A DNA stretch of 64,000 nucleotides from Pseudoflavonifractor capillosus (lineage in GTDB: Bacteria > Bacillota > Clostridia > Oscillospirales > Oscillospiraceae): contig NZ_JACJJE010000001.1 in NCBI RefSeq assembly GCF_016899775.1, positions 1-64,000 on the forward strand, written 5' to 3'. A model generated the notes under the pieces. That model was not told the DNA's origin, made no database searches, and worked only from the letters and a program-made list of their open reading frames with translations. Position 1 is the first letter of the stretch. Each line of letters opens with the position of its first letter. Positions 28,833 through 37,477 of this stretch are shown in pieces. Both the position numbers and the translations under genes were made by a program.

Positions 28833-29453
28833 ATGCCGAATAAAACCAAGCGCACCCTTCGGCCGGCGCTTGCCATAGAAAAAGAGGTCAAACGGGATGA
28901 GATCTCCACAGGCCTGAACGTCGGTGTGGAAAAGCTGGAGGGGAAGACGACTGCCCGTCAGCCGATTGATAATACCCACAACACCAAGTACCTGCTCAAG
29001 CAATACCGCCGAGTCGCCTACGCTGTGGAGATCTCCGAGTCGGAGCTGAACCTTCGGATGGAGATGGAGCATGGTACTCGTCTCTCCACTCTGGAGGTCA
29101 ATGCCGAACTTGCAGGGGTCGATCTGAGCAACACAAAGCTGGAAGCATATGCCCAAAGCGTGATCCGCAGCAAATCCATGCTGGAAATCATCAAGACTGC
29201 TCTGGATTCCGTGAGAAAAGATCCCGACCGGGGAGAACTGATGTATCAGATCCTGTATGAGACTTACTTCACCCCCAGCAAGCCCAGACGCCGGGAGGAC
29301 ATCATTGATAAGCTGGATTCCATGGGCTTCCCGATGTCCATCGCCTCCTACCATAATTACCTGAATGCGGCTATCCACGCAATTGACCGAATTCTGTGGG
29401 GATACACCGCACGGGACTGCATCGAGATCATCAAACAGTTTTTGCCGGATTGA
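28833..29453 (+). CDS. ArpU/RinA-like putative regulator
   Basis: 206 residues, start at 28833 with GAGAGGAG upstream. The pattern TKYLLKQYRRVAYAVEISESELNLRMEME, a central helical part, and a C-terminal helix-turn-helix-like stretch (REDIIDKLDSMGFPMSIASYHNYLNAAIHAIDRILWG) recall ArpU/RinA late regulators of Firmicute phages, which end in a similar A-[IL]-D-x-[IL] helix. It could control the transfer operon that begins 230 nt downstream. Similarity is by pattern only. Confidence 0.5.
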   Translation: MPNKTKRTLRPALAIEKEVKRDEISTGLNVGVEKLEGKTTARQPIDNTHNTKYLLKQYRRVAYAVEISESELNLRMEMEHGTRLSTLEVNAELAGVDLSNTKLEAYAQSVIRSKSMLEIIKTALDSVRKDPDRGELMYQILYETYFTPSKPRRREDIIDKLDSMGFPMSIASYHNYLNAAIHAIDRILWGYTARDCIEIIKQFLPD

Positions 29454-29554
29454 GTTAGACGAAAGATGTAGGAAACTTATACGGCTCTTGAATTGCTATT
29501 AGAGTTACATTGTGATATGATTTTACCGTCGAAAATTGCAAAGGCTTCCATGAC

Positions 29555-29578
29555 GCCACCTATCAGGTGGCTTTTTTG
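29555..29578 (+). terminator. Intrinsic terminator before the transfer region
   Basis: GCCACC, TATCA, GGTGGC (29555-29571), then TTTTTTG. Confidence 0.85.
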
Positions 29579-29588
29579 CTGGCTGAAA

Positions 29589-29641
29589 TGGCCCAGGCAG
29601 AAGGCTGATCGCACTGTCACGCTTTCTGTCTGGGCCATTTT
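29589..29641 (+). terminator. Second hairpin, possible leader terminator of the transfer operon
   Basis: TGGCCCAGGCAGAA (29589-29602) pairs with TTCTGTCTGGGCCA (29624-29637) with one G-U, followed by TTTT. Two successive hairpins separate the regulator from the transfer genes. The second could attenuate transcription into them. Confidence 0.6.
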
Positions 29642-29683
29642 GCATTTTCGGCAATCTTCAACGTAAAGGAGGCAAATCGCACC

Positions 29684-30085
29684 ATGCACACCAAAATCAA
29701 CGCCGTGACTGAGCGGATGCGGAAAAAGGTACAGGACGTCAATATCGGACGGGCGCTCTATACTGCGTTTCTGATCCCAACTGCTGTAGCCGCTACTCCG
29801 CTCCAGGCGCACGCCGCCGGTGATACGATCTGGACCAAAGCTTCTGAGATCATGCAGGATGTCTACACCCAGATCCTCGGTATCTCTACCATTGCCGCCA
29901 TCGTGACCGCCAGCATCGCGCTGTTGCTGATGAACTTCTCTCGTTCGGGCAGGACGGTGGATGAATCCAGAGCCTGGCTCAAGCGGATCATCATCACCTG
30001 GGCGATTCTCAACGGCCTGGGCTTTATTATGGCGTACGTTTCGCCCTTCTTCACCGGCGGCACCTGGTCCCCCACAACTACCTGA
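29684..30085 (+). CDS. Small exported membrane protein, possible T4SS pilin-like subunit
   Basis: 133 residues. The N-terminal half has a signal-like hydrophobic segment ending TPLQAHAAGD (residues 31-47). Two membrane helices follow, about 65-83 (ILGISTIAAIVTASIALLLMNF) and 99-120 (IIITWAILNGLGFIMAYVSPFF). Signal plus two helices is the VirB2/TrbC layout, and it is the first gene of the transfer cluster, directly before VirB6-like and VirB4 genes. It resembles DUF3852-type proteins of Clostridia conjugative elements as I remember them. AAAGGAGG is upstream. Confidence 0.6.
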   Translation: MHTKINAVTERMRKKVQDVNIGRALYTAFLIPTAVAATPLQAHAAGDTIWTKASEIMQDVYTQILGISTIAAIVTASIALLLMNFSRSGRTVDESRAWLKRIIITWAILNGLGFIMAYVSPFFTGGTWSPTTT

Positions 30086-30105
30086 AGCGGAGAAAGGACT
30101 AACAG

Positions 30106-30222
30106 ATGAAGAAAAATATGCTTTGCTTGATCGGCGGCGTCATCACCGGGGTCTTCCTGTGTCTTGCTGCCGCCAGCATGATCCCTATCGATCCTCGAAG
30201 CGACAAGGATCTCTGGGAATGA
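30106..30222 (+). CDS. 38-residue putative membrane or lipo-peptide
   Basis: ATG at 30106 to TGA at 30222, encoding MKKNMLCLIGGVITGVFLC, then LAAASMIPIDPRSDKDLWE. AGAAAGGA lies 6 nt upstream. It fits exactly between two transfer genes, with gaps of 20 and 21 nt. The single hydrophobic helix followed by a charged tail is typical of small T4SS accessory proteins. The Cys at residue 19 is not in a good lipobox. Its tight placement and binding site argue that it is real. Confidence 0.6.
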   Translation: MKKNMLCLIGGVITGVFLCLAAASMIPIDPRSDKDLWE

Positions 30223-30243
30223 TGGCTGCCAGGAGGTGTTCAC

Positions 30244-30954
30244 ATGGGCATCCTTGACAGCATTGTCGGTTGGATCGCTGAACAGATCATGAACCTGCTG
30301 GACCTCACGACTGGCGCCGTGCTCGGCGCATTAGGCTGTGATATGTCCGTATTCCTTCGGTATTTCCCTGCTGCGGAGACGATGTACGACATCTTCGTGG
30401 CGATTGGAATTGGGTTCATACTGCTCAACCTGGTCTGGCAATTGTTCAAGAACTATGGCGCAGGTATCGGCCTCAGTGCGGAGGACCCCGGTAAACTGCT
30501 CCTTCGGTCGATCCTCTTTTTGTTCCTGGCCTATTTTTCGGACCAAATCCTGGCACTCATCCTCCAATTTGCCGGCACGCCGTACACTTGGGTCGTTGAC
30601 GCTTCTCTTCCGCCTATCGAGTTTGCGAATTTTGCGAGCGTGCTGACGGTCATTGTCGGCTGCCTGGCATCGGGATCTGTGACCTTGATCGTCCTGATCC
30701 TCACGATCATCGTGGCCTGGAACTACATCAAATTGCTGTTCGAAGCAGCGGAGAGGTACATCATGGTCGGCGTGCTGGTTTTCACGGCGCCGGTGGCGTT
30801 TGCCACCGGTGCTTCCGAGAGCACCTCCAATATCTTCAGTGCATGGTGCCGCATGCTCGGAGGCCAACTGTTCCTGCTCGTGATGAATGCCTGGTGCCTC
30901 AGGCTCTTTGTCTCCATGGTCGGGAACTTCATCGCAAACCCGCTTTCCCTTTAG
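30244..30954 (+). CDS. VirB6/TrbL-like polytopic T4SS membrane protein
   Basis: 236 residues with about five or six membrane helices: 50-68, 82-103, 127-150, 148-165, 172-190 and a C-terminal one. An amphipathic N-terminus (GILDSIVGWIAEQIMNLLDLTTGAVLG) precedes them. The number and spacing of helices and its place before the VirB4 gene fit the VirB6/TrbL channel component. It would form part of the inner-membrane channel for DNA transfer. AGGAGG is upstream of the ATG. Confidence 0.7.
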   Translation: MGILDSIVGWIAEQIMNLLDLTTGAVLGALGCDMSVFLRYFPAAETMYDIFVAIGIGFILLNLVWQLFKNYGAGIGLSAEDPGKLLLRSILFLFLAYFSDQILALILQFAGTPYTWVVDASLPPIEFANFASVLTVIVGCLASGSVTLIVLILTIIVAWNYIKLLFEAAERYIMVGVLVFTAPVAFATGASESTSNIFSAWCRMLGGQLFLLVMNAWCLRLFVSMVGNFIANPLSL

Positions 30955-30981
30955 GCCGGCCAAATCAGATTGGAGGCTTGA

Positions 30982-32190
30982 ATGAAAAGAAACATCCTTA
31001 AAGTCAGCGGCGCGGTTATGGCTCTATCTCTCGTACTCTGCACGCCAGCATTTGCCATTGAAGAGTCGGAAGTGGAGAACGCCATCGCCGCGTCCAGCAA
31101 CGAGGCTGTCGCCGGGAACATCTTTCTCTGGTTCCTCTGCGCGGTGGCCTTTTTGAAAATCAGTCAGAAGATCGACAGCTTCCTCGCCGGGCTCGGAGTC
31201 AATGTCGGGCGCACTGGCGGAAGCATGCTGACAGAACTGCTGATTGCAGGCAGAGCGATCGGCGCCGCCGCAAGCGGGCTTAGTGGAGCTGCCGGGAACA
31301 TCTTTAACCGTTCTCATGCAAGTTCTAATAGTACAACGAGGCAGGCTGCAGGTCAGGCTTTCGTAGGGTCTGGCGGCGGACTTGTCGGAGTCGCCAAGCG
31401 TGCCGCCGGCAATGCCGCAGCTGGGAGTGCAACAGGAACTGGCTCCGGACTTGGAAGTGTCATCGGTGGAGCGATGTTTGGCTCCAGCATGGCGTCCGGA
31501 GGGAAGTTTGCCAATGAGGTCGTTGGCGCCGTTGCCACCGGCAATATCGCGTCAGTCGGCTCCATCAAAGGTGAGCAGGCCGCCCAGGCACTCACCAACT
31601 ACCTTGGATACGGCTCGGTGGCAACTGATGGTAGTGGAGCGGTACCCACAGCGCCCGTAGGAGAAGTTGCCGCAGCGACGGTCATTGGAGAAGAACTCGA
31701 CCCCAGTATCGGAGAAGACGGCGAAGTCACCATCACACAGGATGGAGGGGCCGCCGGCGGGGCTTCCATTCCGGGCCAAAGTCCCAACACGATCCCATCC
31801 AGCCCGAAAGCGGGACATGAGGCAGTTGAAAAAACCACTGAGGCCGTTCCCGGAGCGGCACCGGCCCCTGCAGCAGAAGGTGCTCCGATCCCCTCTCAGC
31901 CCCCTACATTTCGTGACGTTGAGATTGGCGGCGGCCGCATAACGGGCTATGAGACTCCGGCTGGCGGAGGCGAGGAACGTCAATTTGCCATGTATAACGC
32001 CTCGCAGTACATGGTCCCCAGCGGCCCTTACGAGGTCGTCAAGACAGTTGATGGAGAGAGCTGGTACAAGCAGTACGCCCAGCCGACTGTTCAGAAAACG
32101 CCCTATGAGGATGCCTCCGGGAAAATCAAATACAATGAGAAAATCGTGGAGCAGATGCCCCAAATCCCGAAAAGAAAGGATCGTGTCTGA
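30982..32190 (+). CDS. Exported Gly/Ala-rich conjugation protein of unknown function
   Basis: 402 residues. A signal peptide (MKRNILKVSGAVMALSLVLCTPAFA) is followed by a short loop and one membrane helix (VAGNIFLWFLCAVAFLKI). A long Gly/Ala/Ser-rich region (about 75-210) with small-residue helices comes next, then a Pro-rich linker and an ordered C-terminal part (ITGYETPAGGGEERQFAMYNASQYMVPSGPYEVV). Its stop overlaps the next ATG (TGATG), so the two are translationally coupled. It resembles low-complexity transmembrane T4SS proteins that follow VirB6-like genes; no family was recognised. Confidence 0.65.
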   Translation: MKRNILKVSGAVMALSLVLCTPAFAIEESEVENAIAASSNEAVAGNIFLWFLCAVAFLKISQKIDSFLAGLGVNVGRTGGSMLTELLIAGRAIGAAASGLSGAAGNIFNRSHASSNSTTRQAAGQAFVGSGGGLVGVAKRAAGNAAAGSATGTGSGLGSVIGGAMFGSSMASGGKFANEVVGAVATGNIASVGSIKGEQAAQALTNYLGYGSVATDGSGAVPTAPVGEVAAATVIGEELDPSIGEDGEVTITQDGGAAGGASIPGQSPNTIPSSPKAGHEAVEKTTEAVPGAAPAPAAEGAPIPSQPPTFRDVEIGGGRITGYETPAGGGEERQFAMYNASQYMVPSGPYEVVKTVDGESWYKQYAQPTVQKTPYEDASGKIKYNEKIVEQMPQIPKRKDRV

Positions 32191-33536
32191 TGCCTGAAGA
32201 ACAGAGAACAAGCGGTGAGTCGTCTGCCGCCTCCGCACGGGGAGCGGCAAAGACGGGAAAAGCCATCGCAAATATTGCAAAGGGGGCTGCTACCGGCGGA
32301 GCGCACGGGGCAGCCCTCGCTGCTGCAAAGGAGTCAAAGAAGTGGATCGCCGGCATCGCGATCCTGCTCCTTCTGCCAGTCCTGATCGTACTGATGCTCC
32401 CTGTGGTCATTTTCGGTTCTTTATTTGGAATTGGGACCGATGAGCCAAATGCAATCGTGGATAACACGGTCCTCTCTGCCAACATGGTAAGCCTGAACAC
32501 GGGCATCAGCACGATTTTATCGGAAGGCTTGACTGATGTCCTTGCCAGGATCGATGCTGATTTTGCCGCGTCTGGCTGTGACGAAAAAGAGGTGAATAAC
32601 CCCTATGGGGCAGATGTCCTGTTCAATGCCAACCAGTTCATATCAATGTACTGCGCAAGCAAAGACACGGACGTTGAGTCCATTTCCCAGTCTGACCTGG
32701 AAGCTGTTTTGCGTCAGCATGTCGATCAGCTCTACTCCTTCACCTACAAGGACGAGACCAGAACAGTCGAAGCTGACTCCAGCTCTGATTCCAGTTCTGA
32801 AGAGGTTGAGGAGACAACAATCACTGTCCGAGTCTATACAGTCACCTACAACGGTGAGTGGTATTTCGCAGACCATGTCTTTGCGTTGAGTGAAGATCAG
32901 AAGGACCTGGCGGACAACTATGCGGAAAACCTCTCGGTGTTCCTCTCTGATGGCTCTTATCAGGTACTATCAGATACTGAGTTCTCCGCAATGGGTCTTT
33001 CATACGACGGCGTGGTATTCACAGACGGCGAGACCCAGGTTGTTTACTATAACCAGTTAGATGAGCGATGGAAGGACGAGTCCTATGGCACCGACAACAT
33101 CGGCGGCTATGCGTGCGGTCCCACCGCTATGTCGATCGTAGTCTCCAGCCTGACGTCCGACACTGTTGACCCGCCTCACATGGCGCAGTGGGCCTATGAA
33201 AACGGCTACTGGTGCAGCAAGTCTGGCTCTTACCACTCCCTGATCCCTGGTGCTGCAAAGGCCTGGGGCCTCGCCTGCGAAGGCTGTACCCCCTCTGAGC
33301 CCCAGAGGATAGTTGATGCCCTTGCGGACGGGAAATTGGTTGTGGCGCTCATGGCCAAGGGACATTTTACGTCCTCCGGTCATTTCATCGTCCTCCGGGG
33401 TGTGACTTCGGAAGGCAAGATCCTGGTCGCAGACCCTGCAAGTTATCAGAGATCCAACAAGGAGTGGGACCTGTCCATTATCCTTGATGAGGCAGGTTAT
33501 GCCAGTGCTGGCGGCCCGTTTTGGATCATCGGCTGA
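32190..33536 (+). CDS. Membrane-anchored C39-family peptidase-like protein of the transfer system
   Basis: 448 residues. A soluble Ala-rich N-terminus and one membrane helix (WIAGIAILLLLPVLIVLMLPVVIFGSL, about 51-77) are followed by an extracellular region. The C-terminal domain (about 285-448) has the peptidase_C39_2 layout: catalytic Cys in GGYACGPTAMSIV, His in SSGHFIVLRGV and Asp in ILVADPAS. In many Gram-positive conjugation systems an NlpC/P60 or lysozyme-like protein with the same topology opens the wall for the channel. A C39 domain at this place suggests a peptide-cleaving equivalent. Activity is inferred. Confidence 0.8.
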   Translation: MPEEQRTSGESSAASARGAAKTGKAIANIAKGAATGGAHGAALAAAKESKKWIAGIAILLLLPVLIVLMLPVVIFGSLFGIGTDEPNAIVDNTVLSANMVSLNTGISTILSEGLTDVLARIDADFAASGCDEKEVNNPYGADVLFNANQFISMYCASKDTDVESISQSDLEAVLRQHVDQLYSFTYKDETRTVEADSSSDSSSEEVEETTITVRVYTVTYNGEWYFADHVFALSEDQKDLADNYAENLSVFLSDGSYQVLSDTEFSAMGLSYDGVVFTDGETQVVYYNQLDERWKDESYGTDNIGGYACGPTAMSIVVSSLTSDTVDPPHMAQWAYENGYWCSKSGSYHSLIPGAAKAWGLACEGCTPSEPQRIVDALADGKLVVALMAKGHFTSSGHFIVLRGVTSEGKILVADPASYQRSNKEWDLSIILDEAGYASAGGPFWIIG

Positions 33537-33549
33537 AATGGAGGTATTT

Positions 33550-33894
33550 ATGGAACGCAATGAGTATGGATGCAAAAACAACAAGATGGTCAATTGCGGA
33601 AACCGCAATGGCTGCAGTTCCTGCGGCTGGGACGAAGATACCCGAAACAGGCGCCTGACAGAGATCCGCAGGCAGAGGGCAAAAATCGCCGGATTGGCAT
33701 CATGTCCCTTCTGCGGCCGTCAGCCGTTTGCTATCCACTCCCGTGCCGGCTATTCCATCCGGTGCCGCAATGGTCTTTGCATCATGCCGGCAACTGGTAT
33801 CTACGCTTCACTGGATGCGGCCGCAAAAGTGTGGAACCGCCGCTTTTTTGACGCCAGTCCCGGCCAGATTCGAGGTTATGTAGTAAATGAGTAA
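33550..33894 (+). CDS. Zinc-finger protein with Lar-like (restriction alleviation) domain
   Basis: 114 residues from MERNEYGCKNN; TGGAGGT precedes the ATG. The N-terminus has a Cys cluster (CGNRNGCSSCG). The C-terminal part, ASCPFCGRQPFAIHSR...IRCRNGLCIMPATGIY...AAAKVWNRR, matches the Lar family pattern CPFCG...C..C...A...WN.R. Lar of the Rac prophage lowers restriction by EcoKI, so an anti-restriction role during transfer is possible. It overlaps the VirB4 start by 8 nt. Confidence 0.7.
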   Translation: MERNEYGCKNNKMVNCGNRNGCSSCGWDEDTRNRRLTEIRRQRAKIAGLASCPFCGRQPFAIHSRAGYSIRCRNGLCIMPATGIYASLDAAAKVWNRRFFDASPGQIRGYVVNE

Positions 33895-36808
33895 TGGAAA
33901 AGAAGAAAGGGATATCTATTATATCCCAGGCAACTTCCTCACAAGTGGCCGGCTATTCGGAGGCATGATTCGGGTGCGCAATGCGATTGAAGCTTGCGCA
34001 CTCGTTTTACTTACCGGCCTTCCCATCATTAACCTCGGCATCTCTTTGACCGCCCGGGTGATAATCTTATGCCTCATCACTTTGCCGCTTGGTGTGTTCG
34101 GCGTCGTAGGCATTGAGGGTGATTCCCTGAGCGAGTTCGTCATCAACTGGTTAAAGTGGCTGTGCAATCGGAGAGTCCTCTATCGCTCCGATACTCCCGC
34201 GAAGCAGGAGCCGGAAAAGCCATCTGCCGTACTCCGAAGATCACCGCCTGAGCATCGCCCTCCTGAGCAGTTGGGCATCACACTCAAACAGCATCCCATG
34301 CGTACTAAGGCAAGGAGGCCTCGCCGCCATGCTCCGCCCAAAGCGGCGACGAGAAACCGCACAGTGCAGCCAAAACGGCGGAGCCGGCGTGAGAATACCA
34401 CCGAGGACATGATCCCGGTCCTGGACATCCAAAACGGCATCGTTCATATGAAAGATGGCAGATACATCAAAATCCTGGAGGTTGAGCCCATCAACTTCCT
34501 GCTTCGGAGTGTCCGTGAACAGAAAAATATCATCGCTTCATTTGCCAGCTGGCTGAAAATCAGTCCGGTCAAGATCCAAATCAAAGTCCTCACGAAGAAG
34601 GCGGATATCAGTAAGCATCTGAACGCCATCGAGCGAGACATGGAACGAGAACAGGACCCGAAGTGCAGGGAACTCCAGCTTGACTACTATAACCTGATCA
34701 AGACCATAGGCTCACGGGAGGCCATTACCCGCCGGTTCCTCATTATCTTCGAATATGAGCCCACGTTCAACAACCGCAAAACCGAGTATTCTGAGATTGT
34801 GTCAACGCTTGAGACTGCCGCCAGGACAGCCAAGCAGTACTTCCTGCACTGCGACAATATCGTGGTGACCCACGATGACGAGAATGCTTTCCTGCTGGAG
34901 GTCCTCTACACCATTTTCAATCGTGAGACCAGCGAGAACACCACGCTGGAGAAGCGGATCGAGCAGTTGGAGGCCTATAACCTGACTCACGGCCTTGGCG
35001 CCGATCTTACCATTCCGAGGATCATCGCCCCGGAGTGCATTGATCTCCAGCACGGCAGCTATACCGTCATGGATGGACTGTACCACTCCTACCTCATGAT
35101 CCCCTCCGACGGCTATAATCCCCGCGTTGTTGCCGGCTGGACATCCATCTTTGTCAACGCCGGTGAGGGGATCGACGTTGACATCTACTTCCAGAGGGAG
35201 CCGAAAGAGCGCATCCAGACAAAACTCGGCCAGCAGATCCGCATCAACCGCAGCCGGATCAAGGACACCTCCGATACCAACACCGACTACGATGACATCG
35301 AGGATGCTATCCGATCCGGGTACTACTTGAAACAGGGCCTGGCGAATTACGAAGATTTCTATTACGCCGTTATTCTCATCACGGTGACGGCGGACACTTT
35401 GGAAAACCTGGAGTGGCGGGTCGCTGAGGTCAAGCGCCTGATGGTCTCCCAGGACATGGATCTCCGGGTATGCCGATTCCGTCAGGAGCAGGCGATGACC
35501 GCAGTCATGCCCTTTTGCAAACTGGATAAGAAACTGTTCGAGCGCGGCAAGCGGAATATGCTTACTTCTGCCGCAGCAAGCTGCTACCCCTTCACGAGCT
35601 ATGAGATGTCGGATGAGAACGGGATCTTGCTCGGTGTCAACAAGTTCAACAACAGCTTGGTTATCGTCGATATCTTCGATTCGCGGGTCTATAAAAATGC
35701 GAATATGGCCATCATCGGAACCTCCGGAGCAGGCAAGACCTTTACCTTGCAACTGATGGCGTTAAGGATGAGGCGTAGAGGCACCCAAGTATTCATCATC
35801 GCTCCTCTGAAGGGCCATGAGTTCCTCAGAGCCTGCAAGAATGTCGGAGGCGAGTTCATCTCGATCAGTCCGGCATCCAGGCAGTGCATCAACATCATGG
35901 AGATCCGGCGTGTTGATCAGACAGCCAACGCAATCATTGACGGAGTCGTCAATGAAAACTCCATTCTGGCCAAGAAAATTCAACAACTCCATATCTTTTT
36001 TTCGCTTCTGATCCCAGACATGAGCCATGAGGAGAAGCAGCTGTTGGACGAAACGCTGATCCGAACATATGCGCTCAAGGGGATCACGCATGACAATGAG
36101 TCCCTGATCGACCCTGATGATCCCTCCCAGTACCGGGAGATGCCTCTGCTTGAGGATGTCTATAATCTGCTGATCCAATCTCCTGAGACAAAACGCCTCG
36201 GCAACATCCTGAACCGCCTGGTGCATGGCTCCGCGAAGACCTTCAACCAACCTACCAACGTGGACCTGTCGAATCCCTACACGGTCCTCGATATCTCTGA
36301 GCTCACTGGCGACCTGCTTGTCGTCGGTATGTTTGTCGCACTCGACTACGTCTGGGACAAGGCGAAGGAGGATCGAACGAAGGAAAAGGCCATCTTCATA
36401 GATGAGATCTGGCAGCTGATCGGCGCCAGTAGCAACACGATGGCCGCTGAGTTCTGCCTGGAGATCTTCAAGATCATCCGCGGATATGGCGGCGCGGCGA
36501 TTGCTGCGACCCAGGACCTGACAGACTTCTTTGCGCTGGAAGGTGGGAAATACGGGAAGGGCATCATCAATAACGCCAAGACGAAGATCATCTTGAACCT
36601 GGAAGATGATGAAGCTATGCGTGTCCAGGATGCCCTTAAACTGACAGACGCGGAGATTTCCAATATCACCCGCTTTGAGCGAGGAAATGGACTGATCTCC
36701 ACCAATAACAATCACATCACGGTTGAGTTCAAAGCCTCCAAATTGGAGAAGCAGCTCATCACTACAGACCGCTATGAACTGAGTCAAATCCTCAAAGAGC
36801 GGTCTTGA
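33887..36808 (+). CDS. VirB4-type T4SS ATPase with fused PrgI-like membrane domain
   Basis: 973 residues. The first 90 (YYIPGNFLTSGRLFGGMIRVRNAIEACALV... with two helices) look like the PrgI domain that is a separate small protein in other Gram-positive elements. A basic Pro/Arg-rich linker (about 105-165) joins it to a VirB4/TraE/CagE domain with Walker A GTSGAGKT (about 611-618) and Walker B AIFIDEIWQ (about 834-842), followed by AATQD and NNAKTKIIL. VirB4 drives channel assembly and substrate transfer. It is the clearest T4SS marker in the window. Confidence 0.93.
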   Translation: MSNGKEERDIYYIPGNFLTSGRLFGGMIRVRNAIEACALVLLTGLPIINLGISLTARVIILCLITLPLGVFGVVGIEGDSLSEFVINWLKWLCNRRVLYRSDTPAKQEPEKPSAVLRRSPPEHRPPEQLGITLKQHPMRTKARRPRRHAPPKAATRNRTVQPKRRSRRENTTEDMIPVLDIQNGIVHMKDGRYIKILEVEPINFLLRSVREQKNIIASFASWLKISPVKIQIKVLTKKADISKHLNAIERDMEREQDPKCRELQLDYYNLIKTIGSREAITRRFLIIFEYEPTFNNRKTEYSEIVSTLETAARTAKQYFLHCDNIVVTHDDENAFLLEVLYTIFNRETSENTTLEKRIEQLEAYNLTHGLGADLTIPRIIAPECIDLQHGSYTVMDGLYHSYLMIPSDGYNPRVVAGWTSIFVNAGEGIDVDIYFQREPKERIQTKLGQQIRINRSRIKDTSDTNTDYDDIEDAIRSGYYLKQGLANYEDFYYAVILITVTADTLENLEWRVAEVKRLMVSQDMDLRVCRFRQEQAMTAVMPFCKLDKKLFERGKRNMLTSAAASCYPFTSYEMSDENGILLGVNKFNNSLVIVDIFDSRVYKNANMAIIGTSGAGKTFTLQLMALRMRRRGTQVFIIAPLKGHEFLRACKNVGGEFISISPASRQCINIMEIRRVDQTANAIIDGVVNENSILAKKIQQLHIFFSLLIPDMSHEEKQLLDETLIRTYALKGITHDNESLIDPDDPSQYREMPLLEDVYNLLIQSPETKRLGNILNRLVHGSAKTFNQPTNVDLSNPYTVLDISELTGDLLVVGMFVALDYVWDKAKEDRTKEKAIFIDEIWQLIGASSNTMAAEFCLEIFKIIRGYGGAAIAATQDLTDFFALEGGKYGKGIINNAKTKIILNLEDDEAMRVQDALKLTDAEISNITRFERGNGLISTNNNHITVEFKASKLEKQLITTDRYELSQILKERS

Positions 36809-36864
36809 TTTTTACGCTTTTCGTCAACGAGCGGCAACGCTCCATCCGCTACAATTTACACATC

Positions 36865-36911
36865 GGCGACGTTCAACGTTGACGGTTTCCCTGCCAGCGT
36901 TGAATGTCGCC
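36865..36911. promoter_or_regulatory. 14-bp inverted repeat between virB4 and the next gene
   Basis: GGCGACGTTCAACG (36865-36878) and CGTTGAATGTCGCC (36898-36911), with one mismatch (G-U in RNA) and a 19-nt loop. No T-run follows, so it is not a terminator. It sits 28 nt before the start codon at 36939 and could be an operator, an mRNA processing site or an oriT-type palindrome. Confidence 0.6.
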
Positions 36912-36938
36912 AATCTTCTACATGAGGAGTGATAATTC

Positions 36939-37469
36939 ATGTCCTTTGCAAGTCGGTACCGGGGCTCCGAACTCACCATTATGGTGAAGCTGATCTCGAT
37001 TTTCGGGGTCGTTGAAGCCTGCCAGATGCGTGAGTTGTTCTCCCATCTTGGGGACAAACAGTACAGCAAGATTATGAGCAGGCTCCATCAGGAGGGAATG
37101 CTCTACATTTTGCCTGATGCCGAGCACCTGGCCTCCAATCGTCTCTCTGTCAATAAAGTCAACTGGGATGACAGCGTCGCCAGTTTTTGGGCCCTGATCA
37201 GCATCAAGGACAGCATCCAAGACTTCTGCGCCGGCGAGATGCCGGCGATCCTGACGGTATCCACGGGTGAATTTGACTGCGATATTATCCCCGTCAATGA
37301 CAAGGCACTGGCCTTGATCAATGACACCTGCTTTGAATTGCCAAGTAATGTGCGCCGGCTTCTGGTTGTCCGATCATTCGATGCCGCTGCGGGCATAGAG
37401 CGCAGGTTCCGCAATGATTTCGTCATCGTCGTGGGGAAAGACGGCGTGACAGGCTCCTATGAACTGTGA
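36939..37469 (+). CDS. Winged-helix-like ICE protein (DUF5697-like)
   Basis: 176 residues with GAGGAG upstream. The N-terminal 60 residues (LTIMVKLISIFGVVEACQMRELFSHLGDKQYSKIMSRLHQEGMLYILPDAEHLASN) read as a winged helix with a recognition-helix-like segment. The C-terminal alpha/beta part (MPAILTVSTGEFDCDIIPVNDKALALIN...RRLLVVRSF) resembles the replication-relaxation or DUF5697 type of conjugative-element protein. It may take part in DNA processing. Domain assignment is from memory and uncertain. Confidence 0.5.
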   Translation: MSFASRYRGSELTIMVKLISIFGVVEACQMRELFSHLGDKQYSKIMSRLHQEGMLYILPDAEHLASNRLSVNKVNWDDSVASFWALISIKDSIQDFCAGEMPAILTVSTGEFDCDIIPVNDKALALINDTCFELPSNVRRLLVVRSFDAAAGIERRFRNDFVIVVGKDGVTGSYEL

Positions 37470-37477
37470 GGTGTGAC

